From contig NW_026622952.1 in the NCBI RefSeq assembly GCF_023065955.2, positions 32,864,813 to 32,928,812 of the forward strand: DNA of 64,000 nucleotides, in the 5' to 3' direction. This DNA is from Ursus arctos. Taxonomy: Eukaryota; Chordata; Mammalia; Carnivora; Ursidae. The notes under the pieces are model-generated. The model worked only from the letters and a program-made list of their open reading frames with translations. It was not told where the DNA came from and made no database searches. The position numbers and the translations under genes are program-made. Positions 10,891 through 21,718 of this stretch are shown here, one piece after another (positions within the stretch are counted from its first letter, which is position 1; each line of letters opens with the position of its first letter).

Positions 10891-12125
10891 GCTATATTTA
10901 GTTAGCAATTAAAGGATAGGATTTACTGCTTTAGGTGTGTATAATATGCCACCCGTTCATGGTTGGCCTTTCAAAACATGTGTCTACCAGCAAGTCTTTC
11001 CACCCTGAAAGTTTTAAAGTAAGATCCTTTCTATTTATGTGGTTACAGAGAACAACTAACAAACATCCCACCAGGTGGCGCTCATGCAGTAACTTTGGAA
11101 AACCGAGCCTACGGTGAATGTTAAAAAGCTGAATTGGAAAATATTACTGTCAAACAGATGTTCTTGTCTTTGATGCTGTATCTAAGTTAAGGTAGGAATG
11201 ATGAGGTCGGAAAGGCTAATAAATTTATTATGTGGTGGAAAAGTTATTTCTCCTTGCCCATGAGACAGAAAAGCCATTATTTTTAAAGCACAATGCTGGC
11301 TGTACTTTGTTCACAGTGACACCCCATCCTCTTAATCCTTCTTATACTTCTGTTATTCTTTGTGTGATATGTGTCTTTGGTTATGAGTAAAGAAGAAGAG
11401 ATTATAGTTGTTGCTGTAAGCTGACTGCTTAAGTGTTCGGTACATTTAAATAAATCTGTAGGAGGAAAAAAAAACGCTTTGGACACTGATCATCCAACAG
11501 TGAATAAAAAATGTAGACAGCACATTAATGCAAAGAGGCAAATGATGTGTGAGAGTGGCATCGCCCGTAAACAAAGCAGACAGTTTGACAAAAGTGTTTT
11601 TTCCCCCACTTTGATCAAATAGACTAGAGCATCTTTGCATCCCGCTTGTCAAAGTGCTGGATCTGTTTTCCATCTCTCTCTATGCCTCTCCTCACCCAGT
11701 CCCCACCGCTCTTTCATCTGGGTCTCCTCCCTGGGATGAAATAGGTTGTTAGTAGACTGAGGGTGATAGTACCCATATAATGAGAAGCGAGACAGAAATG
11801 TCTTGGGCTCTGGTTCTTTTCTCCCATCCTCTTCTTCCCCAACTACAAAGTCTGCAGACTTTCACAGAGAGCTTTTGTTGCAGCTAAGCGGTGTCAGTGA
11901 GAGGAAGTGGGCCCACTGGCGGCCCGTGCACATCCCTCATAGATTGACCATCGGGGTGCAGGGTAGGCCCTCAGCAGGGCACACCCAGAAACTTGGTTAC
12001 TCGTCCAGTACCCATTGATAGACTCCTGTGCAGCGGCCATGAGTTCAGAGAGCCCGAGGCCAAAAAGGAGAGTAGGAGAGAACGGAAGTGAGGAGCTAGT
12101 ATATGCCAGAGAATTCACATGTGCA
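10891..12125. other. Unassigned non-coding sequence
   Basis: No gene or named repeat. Short frames only. 11803-12118 has overlapping frames on both strands of about 70 codons without motifs. Confidence 0.5.
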
Positions 12126-12129
12126 GCTT

Positions 12130-12215
12130 CCGGAAATACTGATTAACCTGAGGGATGAAGTTTATCATCCCCCTTGTACAGATGAAAAAAATGGAGGGAC
12201 AGGCAGTTTGAGGGT
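12130..12215 (-). repeat. MIR SINE core, antisense (weak)
   Basis: The segment 'aacctgagggatgaagtttatcatcccccttgtacagatga' followed by 'aatggagggacaggcag' resembles the MIR core in antisense. It is short and diverged. Confidence 0.45.
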
Positions 12216-12554
12216 TTTTCTGGCAATATCTTCCAACTACAAAGAGAACAGAGACAAAGACAAAAGAAGTATGCTAATGACAACCTCAGATGACTAATAT
12301 GGACAGGGAAAGAGGTACCAGATGTAATAAAATTGAGCTCTTCTTGCCCAGAGATCACCCTTTATGGTATCAAGTCATTTAGAAAACTGAGCTTATAGCC
12401 AAAATGTATTTTGTTTAAGCAAAGATTGGTTGTGAAGGGAGAGATTGTGTCCAGACTTTGGATTAGCCCAGTGACCTCAGTGTGCTCACAATCTGTCATC
12501 ACAGTAATCATGTCCAATGGACAGGGATGTCCCCACGGCACAGAAAGCATGGGA

Positions 12555-12720
12555 GGTCTCACAGGGTCCTATGCTTAGAAGGGCCCCGTGTATGGTTAGT
12601 TCGTCCTCTGCTGTCGCCATCTTGAAATTCTTATAATTTTGAAAATGGAGGGCTTTCCATTTTTATTTTGTTCTGGGCCTTGCAAGTTATGTAGCCGAAC
12701 CTGAAAATAATCGGAGGATT
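12555..12720 (+). repeat. Ancient interspersed repeat, class not assigned
   Basis: The order 'gggtcctatgctta', 'ctgctgtcgccatcttgaaattcttataatttt', 'gggctttccatttttattttg', 'ctgggccttgcaagttatgtagcc' matches a repeat I recognise as dispersed in mammals. I cannot name its family. The short minus-strand frames across it are shadows. Confidence 0.5.
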
Positions 12721-13635
12721 TTTCTTTTTGACTATTGCTGGATAAACACAGACACTTCCTGTTCCTCTTTGGTCCATGTTGTAACCTTTCAGTCTGTTCC
12801 CCCAAAATTCAGTCAGCAAGTTATTTCCTCAGCTAGGTTGGCTGGAACGTGACAGTGGATTGTCATTTACATCATGGTTCTTTAAATAGCTGATTCTTTG
12901 TTTTTTTTCATTTGATACATCCACATTGAGCATCTCCTCTATGAAAGGCACTTGCCAAGTCTAAGGTGATTTCTCAATTCTTGCTAGCAACAGGTTCTTC
13001 AGACTTCCCTAAAAGAAGGGAAGCTGCTAGCTTGCAACTCGAAGCCATTCAGTGTTCCTACTTGTTTCTCCTCTCAGAGAATGACCTTTCATGATCTTGT
13101 CCCTCAGCAGTGAGAGCATCTTATTAATTCCCCTTTGTACTGCCTACAATTACCACCAACGCAGCAACTGCACTGTCATCTGAGAAATGAACCCCCATGG
13201 AAATTGTCATCCTTGCCCAAGGCTAAAAGAGTTCTTCTGGCAGGTCCTAGCGGATTTGTGAAATATTAAATATGTTCCATATTCTTTGTACATTAAAAAA
13301 TCTAATCTGAGAAATCTCTTTATGTATTAAGTATCTGTTTCTACATAATGTTACACTTGGCACTGTGTAGAGGGCTTTGGTTATAGTCTTATTTCTATAG
13401 AAACTGTCAAAAGTAGATCCCGGGACTAAAAATACCTGGATTTAAAGACAGCATATACAAAGTCAAAACAAAACAAACAAACAAAAAAGACACCCCCCGC
13501 CCAGAAAAAAAGAAGACTGTTGAACAATGCAAAAAAAGTATGAACTCGGTGTCCATTTCCAGAATCAGTACATCAGGAGAGCAGTGAGGACTGAGAGAGC
13601 CTGAAGTGGCTAATGTTCACACCGAATGGTGCAGA
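12721..13635. other. Unassigned non-coding sequence
   Basis: No gene or confident repeat. A short AAAC-type simple repeat lies at about 13465-13488 and a small C run follows at 13493. Confidence 0.5.
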
Positions 13636-13639
13636 GAGA

Positions 13640-13875
13640 AGCTATTAGACCTTTTCCAAATAGTTCTGGAAGACTGTGAAGAGGAGGTGGGATTGCATGA
13701 GCTATTTGGATGATGAAAGAGAGATAACTTGGCAGACAGAAAGAGCGAGCATTCCAAGAATATGGCACAGTTTGGAAAAGGCTTGTATAGAATGACTGGG
13801 TGATTGAGATATTAAGCCAATTGGCTTGAACTGAGTGGAGGCTCATTCCAGGGAAGGATTTCAAATTTGATTCAA
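13640..13875 (-). repeat. L2 LINE fragment, antisense
   Basis: Landmarks include 'gaagaggaggtgggattgcatgagc', 'ggcagacagaaagagcgagcattccaag', 'atggcacagtttggaaaagg' and 'gaactgagtggaggctc'. This is the complementary L2 order just upstream of its 3' end. The 84-codon minus frame across it is incidental. Confidence 0.65.
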
Positions 13876-14510
13876 AACAAAATAATGGATTTCTGTAGCA
13901 TTATTGTGGTAACTAACTAACTATATATCTCTCAAATGTACACTACACAAGTCAAGACCCAAGTTACAGACCTCTTAGAAGAACCAGTCTCCCGAGTAAT
14001 CGTAAGAGTGTGAGGTGTGAGAAAGAGCAGCCTCAGCCACCCTCAGGAGTAAACACAGATAACCCCATACACTCCACTCCATTGAACAATAAGAAGCAAA
14101 TCGTTGGAATGGCTAGACTGGAAGAGAGGAGGAGCGTGTCCTCGTTTCATTGCTGCAAGTAAAGAGAATATGGACATTAATGTCGGCGGCTCTACTATTA
14201 TCATTGGTGTTGTATCCGTGAACACTCGAGTTCTAAGCAAGGATTTGGTGACCTGGGCCTTTGGGTGCAAGGTCCCTGTACCTTCTACATGATTGACTTC
14301 AAAACCCAAGTATGAATGCATTTATCCACTGTCATAGATTTTAAAATTCTAAGGATGTTTGCTGTTTGTTAAGAATCGTATAGGTTAAATAAGGAGAGAA
14401 TTCATGCTCATTTGAAAAATTAAATAAGAGAAAGATGGATTGTAACAAAAAGATACTCTTACTTGCCAAGTGATTGAATCTGACAAGAATTGTGCAGGAA
14501 GTCAATGTCA
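13876..14510. other. Unassigned non-coding sequence
   Basis: No gene or confident repeat. A 92-codon minus frame (14043-14321) has no domain. Confidence 0.5.
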
Positions 14511-14514
14511 GCCT

Positions 14515-14795
14515 TTGGACTGGAAAGACTAAGGGAGATCTTTAGGAGGGGTTGGTATATGGCATGTGTCCTAAAGAATGAGTAGAAATGAAATACTTAA
14601 AAAAAAAGTAGGACAGAGCCTGATAGAAAGGTACAAAACTTGAGAGGAAAATCATGGTAGCCGGGAAAGAGAAGTCATGACAGGAGGGCGCTGTCTTGCT
14701 GTCCGGAACAGAAGGCTTCCAGAGGACATTAGAGAAAGATGAGACTAGAGAGGGAGGTGAAGATCTCACTGACACCAGGAAATAGGGCTCATTTT
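14515..14795 (-). repeat. L2-like LINE fragment, antisense (weak)
   Basis: The order 'agatctttaggaggggttgg', 'gtgtcctaaagaatgagtag', later 'gaaggcttccagaggac' loosely follows antisense L2. Landmarks are few, so boundaries and even family are uncertain. Confidence 0.4.
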
Positions 14796-15549
14796 CTCAG
14801 TTTTGAAGGATGAAATCATCAGAGAATAGCACTTTCTGCCCAAACTCAGGAAAGAAAGTTCCTATTTTGAAGACTTTCACGAAGTTTTTTTCCCACCCCC
14901 CCCAATACAATGTTGAATTGCCAGTGCATAGCAGAGGTAAATCATCTACCCTATATGCTGATTTTGATAACACCATCTGAAGAGCTACCAGATCATTTGT
15001 CTTTGTGAAAGGCCGTAAGCATATTCTTGAGCTCTGCTACCGCTACCAGAGCGAGCACCTTGTAGAGGGGCTCTGGAGTGCATCATTTGGCACGTCCCGC
15101 TGCTCTGGCCATCTGCTGCACCTTATAACGTGGTCTGGCAATTGGGGAGATGGCACGGGCAGCCCGGCAATATATCCATATGTTATTCTCCTCCTCCTTG
15201 CTTGAGAAACAGAACAGCCATCTTCAAGACACCACCAGGAATTTCAAGTCATGTGACTTCCTTTGTTTCCTCAAAACCAAAGCTATCTCAAGCTCTTTTA
15301 AAAGGGCGAAAGCAAACACGCGGTCAGCAGCAACAAACACCTCCTTAGGGGTTATTAAGAGTTAGTTTCAGGACACAGGAGTCGGGGCACTACCACGCCC
15401 GACAACACCGACAAGCACCGCCACATGATGAGCTTGCCTGGGTGGTGTGAGAGCAGTCATTCCCTGGTAAAGTACACATTTATGTGAAGTTAGGGTCAGC
15501 GACATCATTTTTGTGTCTGTGCGCCAGATCGCATCATCTGGAGCCTTGT
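14796..15549. other. Unassigned, comparatively CpG-rich patch
   Basis: From about 15010 the sequence carries many more CpG sites than its surroundings, with clusters near 15015-15180, 15305-15325 and 15385-15425. It is not dense enough for a classical CpG island. Short plus-strand frames (about 66-72 codons) overlap one another and show no motif. Confidence 0.4.
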
Positions 15550-15715
15550 CAGTCAGGGTGTGGTCCATGTGCTGGTGGCATCTGCGTCTCCTTGGAGCTT
15601 GTTAGAAAGGCAGTACCCGAAGCCCCACCCTAGACCTACTCAAGCTGAAGTTGCGTCGCCCAGGATCCCTGGGTGATTCCCAAGCACGTTCTAATTTGAG
15701 CTGAACTGATCTAGA
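15550..15715 (+). mobile_element. MER5A-like hAT DNA transposon relic
   Basis: The non-autonomous hAT (Charlie) order is clear: 'agggtgtggtccatgtgctgg', 'cttggagcttgttagaaaggcag', 'agccccaccctagacctac', then 'ggtgattcccaagcacgtt'. No transposase is encoded; the element is a fossil. Confidence 0.8.
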
Positions 15716-17005
15716 AAAGGATGCTCAAAAGAGCTTTTGCCTATGTAGATACAACTATTCTGGCAAATATTCTTGAGGCAGTGAGTGAAGGAGGGCTTGT
15801 CCTGACTCATCTAGGAGTTGATATACCTATAAAGCTCACAGAGGTTATTTCATTGCAAACTTCCTACTCCAAACAGGGAGCCTGCATGCAGCACTAAAGG
15901 ATGCCCATTGGGTTAGTTCATGTGTCTTCGGTCCTCGGGAAGGAAGCACCGAAGGGTTTCTGCTTTGCATCCAAGCTCCAGTCTCAGAACCACGTTGAAA
16001 TGACCACTTCTTGATTCAGGATACTTAAATCTCTGCTCACGGTTTGTTCAGAGAAGAGGCTTGGGTGCTAAAGGGTTGAGTTGTTGACTTTATTAACAAC
16101 TGCTCTGCTCTGTAGTCCAGTCCACTGATCTGAGTGCCGGGCATGGGCTCAGGGTCCCCCACACTGGTGGCTGCCCTTTCTTCCTTTGCTGGCTGAGTCT
16201 GCTTGCACACTCTGTTCATGAGGGTTTGAAACCCCCTTTGGCAGGGAAAGTCTCTTCCTGCTTGGGGTCTGAATTGAAAATGAATTCCCTATTTGCACAG
16301 CACCATGGCACTTCGCATAATATCACTTACTGACCCCCAGGCAGCAACAGTTTTGGACGCTACCTCTTCAACACTTTATGCCCAGTATCATGTGGGTTGC
16401 TATTGCTTGTATGGAAAGGGAAAGGACAGTTTAGAACTTGACCAAGAAGAACAAAATGCCTCCCGGGCTTCCAAAGCTCACCTCTAAAGACAGAAAAATT
16501 ACTAACAGGAACCATATTTTTAAATCATTAAGAATTTATGTGTTTAAGCCAAGAAAATGAAAGAAGGCTTAGGAGAAATTAATTCCATTTTGTATGGGGT
16601 GATTAAAAATAGAGATAACAAATTGTCAGTTAATGAAGCACACAGACTGGAGAGGTGAGATAGATAATAAAAAGTGGATTATTCAGAGTACTATTTTTAA
16701 TTGAAAATATATAGGACTATTTTTAGCCATAGTCCTTTTGTAAGGACATTGTTGCTTTAAAAAATGTTTAGCTTTCTCAGAGCCCAGCACACAGGATGGT
16801 CCTGAGAGCCACTCAGGGAAGATCCAAGAAGTCCATTATTCTGGGATTCCAAGTTTCCAATGGATGATCTACACGTGGAAACGGAAGAGCTGACTTTTTT
16901 TTTTTTTTCAGTCATCTCACATTCTAAGTATTTTTAAGCATTCCACTTTAACAGCATCCATGTAACGGGAAAATTATGGGTAAAAATTTTATTCCCTTAA
17001 CTGGC
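15716..17005. other. Unassigned non-coding sequence
   Basis: No gene or confident repeat. A T run of 14 lies at about 16895-16909. Short frames at 16037-16219 (-) and 16293-16487 (+) have no motif. Confidence 0.5.
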
Positions 17006-17009
17006 ATTT

Positions 17010-17230
17010 CTTAGGTCTTTGCTCTATGCCAGAGGATTTTGAAGTTATAATCACTGAGTAAAACACAGATCTGTACCCTCGTGGAACTTACATTTCAGTA
17101 GAAGAAACGTGCAAATAAATAACCCAAAAGAGAATTGTCTTACAACTCTGACAGAGATAATTGGCAAAAGAAAAATTAGCATCACAGAAAAATATGTTAA
17201 CATCTGGAGAATAATGAAATTATGAGCAAC
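17010..17230 (-). repeat. L2 LINE 3' fragment, antisense
   Basis: The order is 'gctctatgccagaggatttt', 'cactgagtaaaacacagatctgtaccctcgtggaacttacatttcag'. This is the complement of the L2 tail region. Confidence 0.65.
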
Positions 17231-17599
17231 AAGCATCGAAGAAATCATGCCAAATTCAAATGATGGCTGCTCTTGGTGGGTTTCCAGAATTGACTATTAA
17301 AATAACATATTAGCCTTAAACCCCGTATGTCTTCGGTGATGGCAGTGGAGGGGGCTATGTCATGCTCTATTCATGGGGGGTGGACGGATGCCAGGGTATT
17401 TCACGGAACCTAATTGTTCTTCCCTGCCAGGAAATCACTACAGCATGACAAAATCCCAAGGATCAAAGTGTCCGGAGACAAGAACTCCTGTAGCAAATTC
17501 TTAGTGCTTTGGGGTTATGTTATAGATCACCCAAAATACCCTGAGGTTGGCAATGCCTCTGGCAGAGTACTGATCCCCCAGATTCACCGTGGATAGTCT
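17231..17599. other. Unassigned non-coding sequence
   Basis: No gene or named repeat is visible. A 60-codon plus frame at 17414-17596 has no motif. Confidence 0.5.
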
Positions 17600-17700
17600 G
17601 GGTGACTTTGGGCATGTTACTATTGCCTTTGAACCTCAGTTTTTTCATTTGCAGAATGGAAATACGATACATCACGGGATCAGTGAATAAATGAGATCTT
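17600..17700 (+). repeat. MIR SINE, sense
   Basis: A well-preserved sense MIR core: 'ctgggtgactttgggcatgtta', 'tttgaacctcagttttttcatttgcagaatgg', then 'gtgaataaatgagat'. Confidence 0.8.
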
Positions 17701-17757
17701 GTACATATATGTTTGTATATGTATATGTGTGTGTATGTATAGATGTGTGTGTGTGTA
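17701..17757. repeat. (TATG)n/(TG)n microsatellite
   Basis: A compound, imperfect alternation of TATG and TG units directly downstream of the MIR 3' end. Both strands are open through it by chance. Confidence 0.85.
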
Positions 17758-17809
17758 TTCCACTATGTAATGTATGCATGTACTGTCTACCATGTACAAT
17801 GCCCACTGA

Positions 17810-17965
17810 CCAGTTAAGTAGGCAGCAAATGTTAGTACCTTGCCTCAATCTTCCAACTGAACAAGATTTATAAAGCTCACACGGCCTGTATTTCACAAGC
17901 AAACCCAAATTTTCATACTTTACCTTTAGAAGTGCTTGTGCCCCTGCCACCCACTATGCTGCATT
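17810..17965 (-). repeat. MIR-family SINE, antisense (weak)
   Basis: Weak antisense MIR order: 'gtaccttgcctcaatcttccaactg', 'aagctcacacggcctgtatt', 'gcaaacccaaattt', 'cccactatgctgc'. The 3' edge resembles the complementary MIR head. Confidence 0.45.
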
Positions 17966-18660
17966 TCTTGGGCGTGTTTGGAATTTATTCGTGAACTGAT
18001 GAACAGTCATTTTGATATCTCCGGCGGGCTCCTGCCAGCCACCAGCCCCATTTCACCAGCACACGCATACTCGTCTCTGTAGCAGTTCCTGTGTGAAACT
18101 TGACTCTTCAGTTACGTTTTGTCCTTATTTAGAAGTAAGAGTGGAAAGCTGAAATGAAAGGTAGATGCTAGCAATAGGAATAGCTGTTTTTATAAATACA
18201 GTGTTGTAACAAAGACAGGAAACAAAGACAGGAATGTTTCAGTGTGCTGAAAGGGGTAAGCCTTTAGATTCAGCCTCTCCCCGGGCTTGACATAGGCAAC
18301 CATGTGAATAAAAGGCAGGGTTGGGTGGCGTGCAAAGAACATCAGGAAGGACACAAAACACAATAAATCGATATTGAAATTATATTTCAAGGTGATCTTG
18401 AATTAGGAAATAAACGTGTGTGTGTGTATTCAGCTTTGCTGAAAAAGAACTTTTTGTGCTCTGCGGATCTATTTATCCATTATTTGTCTTTTCTTTTACA
18501 TATATTTTCTAGAAAGCATTACATGCAGAAATAGGGAATTGTCTCTATGTGCTTTCGTTGTTGTGGTTGTTCTTCATTTATTTCCAACCTTCTACCTAAA
18601 GCATGTGAGGAAACAGCACATTTCTCTAATCTCAGTATCCATCCCCTCTGAGCAAGCTGG
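17966..18660. other. Unassigned non-coding sequence
   Basis: No gene or confident repeat. A short GT run lies at 18415-18428. Confidence 0.5.
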
Positions 18661-18664
18661 CCAG

Positions 18665-18790
18665 GGGACTACAGATATTTGTCGGGCACCTACTATGTTC
18701 TAGGCATCCTGGCTCCAAGGACATGTTCCCCACTAGAGTTAGTGGAAAGATAGGGCATGGATCCATACAGATTGAGAAATGAATAAATAG
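18665..18790 (-). repeat. L2 LINE 3' end, antisense
   Basis: The complementary L2 tail motif 'tcgggcacctactatgttctaggcat' is followed by 'ggacatgttccccac'. Confidence 0.65.
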
Positions 18791-20090
18791 GGCGCTGAAC
18801 CTCCATAGTTGGTGAGAAAACTTCTTTTATAAACATTTCAGCCTAATGCTCAAACACGTATGAGCTTAGGCTTTTGTAGAAGTATGCATGGAGGAACCAA
18901 GGCTCTGCTTCTCCAGGGGGAGCCGAGTGACTCTGTGTATACTGGCACAGACCACAAACCTTAGAAGGGAAACATGGCGGAGTGCCACTGGAGGCTCACA
19001 GGCTGCTTCTGGCTGCCAGGCATAAACCCCTTTCTAGCTCCGGAAAGCCTCCGCTGTGACTAGCTTCTCCTCCACAGCCAGGAGCTAAATTAGATCCTCC
19101 TATACTCTAGCTACTTGATCCTCAGTTCTTTAACTGTTGGCCACTCTTAGACCTTCTTCTTAGTCCTTTTCTGTGTGCCCTTTGAACATTTGCTTGATGC
19201 TTTCCTGATGATACCTCAGACTCAATAGGCTAGAACCAAAATCTCTATCATTGTAACTGAAATGGTGGATTACAGCAGCTAAGAGGGTCTTAGACTCTAA
19301 CTCAGCATATGATGAGAAACTCAAGTCAAGAGTGAGAGGGAAAACAATGGAGAGAGAGAACAGATAAATGGCACCAACCTTGTTAGAAGCACACGTCGAG
19401 GGAAAATCTAGTTTCGACCCCATATTCCTTGTTTAGCAGGTCCTGTTTGTCGCATCTTTGAATAGCATCACTAAAAACCTCACACACTTAGGCTGAAAAT
19501 GTCCTCCTCATCTCATACTCTGTATATCCTAGAACATAACAAATACTGCCAAACAAACCTCCAGAATAGTTTGCCCAATCTTTGCCTTCTATTACTTATG
19601 CCAGTTGCCACTGCTATAGACCACACTTTATCTCGGTCACTGCCATATTCACGAGGCGCCATCCCTCTGGCATGGCATGTACGTCCCACCAGTGCTGTTT
19701 TCTTTAAGCATCTCAATTTACCTGAACCATTGCTGCCGTCAGGATGTTTTCCCGTCAAGGTTTTCTTCAAAATTTTTGGGCCCCGTTTGGTCTTGCCTCC
19801 TTCAAGAAGCCTTTCTCACCCACTCTGCAAAGGATGTATCACAGGTAATGGATCCCATGCTTCCCTCCCATCCCTGTGCTCCCCTTTTCTATTGAATACA
19901 GAGAACCCCAGGCTTTGCTTCCATCCCTTCACCGAAGCTTTCTGGGCAGGAGCACTAACACCCTTTGAAAACTGCCCATGCAACCCACAGTTGTCATCCT
20001 TTTTATTCTGTCAGCGACAGCTGGCACAATTAGCAGCTTCCTCCTCTTAATTTTGTCCACCCGGTACCCTGGACACCACTCATTCATGGT
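18791..20090. other. Unassigned sequence with the window's longest open frame
   Basis: A 183-codon ATG-to-stop frame runs at 19499-20050 on the plus strand. The product is rich in Ser, Leu, Pro and Cys, and I recognise no domain or signal. The DNA is C/T-rich, which depresses stop codons on this strand. It lies next to a sense L2 and could partly derive from an older repeat. I therefore list it as unassigned rather than as a gene. Upstream, 19160-19423 has an 87-codon minus frame, also without motif. Confidence 0.4.
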
Positions 20091-20094
20091 TTTC

Positions 20095-21235
20095 CACCCA
20101 CCTCTTAGCCCCTCCTTCTCTGTTTACTTTGCTCTTTCCTCCTCATCTCTCTGATGTTTATACTATGCAGTGTCCTCAAACTTAATCTTTGGATGTCTTC
20201 TCTGTGTTGAGTCTTTCTATGTGATAGTAGCCAATCTCATGGCTTTAAATTACATGTAAAGATGATGACTCCCAACTTCATTTACATCTGTAGTCTAAAA
20301 CTTTCTCCTGCACCTATGGGCATCTCTGACTCTTCTTATTCATACCCCAAATCCATGTCACCAACCAGCCGTGTTGGCTCTGCCCTCAAAATGGAATCAG
20401 TACCCTACCACGTCTAGATATTCTCACATCTATTTCCCTTGTCCAAGCTACTTTCAACTTTTGCTGGATTCCAATAGCCATTTAATTAGACTTCCATTTC
20501 TTTTGCATTTCTACAAACGAATTCATAGTAATCAGAACTAAAGTCTTTTCTATGATCTATAAGATTCTCAAAGACCTCTCTCTGCCCACATACCTTCTCT
20601 CTCCAACGTATATTTCTCACCAAATCCTCTACAATTCTTCTCTTGGCTCATTCTCTTGGCTCCTATCTCACTAGCATGCTAAAACATTCTTAGAATATGC
20701 TAAGCCCATCCCCGCCTCAGGGCTTTTATTTCCTTTTACTTAGACCATCCTTCCTTCAGATTTTTGTATGACTTCCTGTTTTCCTTCAATCATCATTTCA
20801 AATAGTTCTTATCACTAAGGCCTTCTCTGAGCACCTGTATAAAATAGTAATCATACTCTCTGTGGTCCCTAATGCCCTGCCTGGCTTTATTTTTCTCCAT
20901 GGAGTTATCAAGTTACCACCATTTAATGGACTCGCTCCTTCCTTCCTTCCTTCCTTCCTTCCTTCCTTCCTTCCTTCCTTCCTTCCTTCCTTCCTCCCTC
21001 CCCTCCCCTCCCCTCCCCTCCCCTCCCCTCCCCTTCCCTTCCCTTCCCTTCCCTTCCCTTCCCTTCCCTTCCCTTCCCTCTTCCTTTCTTATCTATTAGC
21101 TTGTGTGTTATCTTCCTATAAGAATATATGATCCAAAAACAATGGTTTTTGTCCATTGCTCTAACTTGACATTTAGAACAATGCCTGATGCACAGTAGAT
21201 GCTCAATAAATAATTATTTAAATATTGATTAGATG
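20095..21235 (+). repeat. Long L2 LINE 3' portion, sense, with embedded microsatellite
   Basis: The L2 landmarks come in order over more than 1 kb: 'aatggaatcag...ctatttcccttgtccaagcta', 'gctggattccaatagccattta', 'catccccgcctcagggctttta', 'ggccttctctgagcacc', 'tgccctgcctggctttatttttctcc', then 'caatgcctgatgcacagtagatgctcaataaataatta'. A pyrimidine microsatellite has expanded within the last 300 bases. This is one of the better preserved ancient repeats in the window. Confidence 0.8.
20936..21090. repeat. Compound pyrimidine microsatellite (CTTC)n-(CCCTC)n-(CCCTT)n
   Basis: A pyrimidine-only tract of roughly 150 bases with three successive periods: a tetramer (about 20936-20993), then CCCTC pentamers (about 20994-21031), then CCCTT pentamers (about 21032-21078). 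The complementary strand is pure purine with runs of four G at 5-base spacing. The overlapping proline/serine/leucine-rich frames are translations of the repeat only. Confidence 0.95.
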
Positions 21236-21429
21236 GATAATTGAAATCAAACTCTGGTTACCAACCTTTCCACAGACACCCTCCCCTGACATTGTCCTGG
21301 GAAGTGGTGTGGCTGAGAGTGCATTTATGGGAAGTACATGTCAAAAGGACCTTTGAGGAAAATGCTTGACTAACTAACAGCCCAAAGTGTGGCTTGGAGG
21401 GTTTCTTCTAGTGATAAACACTGGAAAAC

Positions 21430-21655
21430 CCGTGAGAAATTAAATATATCAGATAGTGTGGTATAAGAGAAAGAACAATGTACCAGAAGGCAGAAGATAC
21501 GTATTTAGATTCTGAATCTTATTACCTGTGGAATTTTGAGCAAGCTGCTAATCCTATTTGGCCTCCATATCTCATCTGTAGAATTACAGTGATGGATTAG
21601 CTTGTCTCTGAGATCCTTTCTATACCTATGATTTTCTTTAATTCTGTAGGTGTCT
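21430..21655 (+). repeat. MIR-family SINE, sense
   Basis: Sense order typical of the MIR3/MIRc type: 'gtgtggtataagagaaagaacaatgta', 'gtatttagattctgaatc', 'tggaattttgagcaagctgc', 'tctgtagaattacagtgatggattag', 'tctctgagatcctttctatacctatgatttt'. Confidence 0.7.
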
Positions 21656-21718
21656 GAGGGGGAAAAAAAAAGAGGAAGGGAGGAAGAAAGGAGGAGAGGG
21701 AAGAAGGAAGGGAGGAAT
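21656..21718. repeat. Purine-rich (GGAA/GGA) low-complexity tract
   Basis: About 60 bases almost entirely A and G, irregular GGAAG/GAGGAA units, directly after the MIR. Confidence 0.85.

Noticed and set aside
17691..17950. Frames on both strands rich in Val/Cys/Tyr or Thr/His/Ile
   Set aside because: They come from the TATG/TG simple repeat and the adjoining MIR fragments.
20862..21156. Overlapping frames with Pro/Ser/Leu or Gly/Lys/Glu repeats on both strands
   Set aside because: They are translations of the pyrimidine microsatellite and carry no independent coding evidence.
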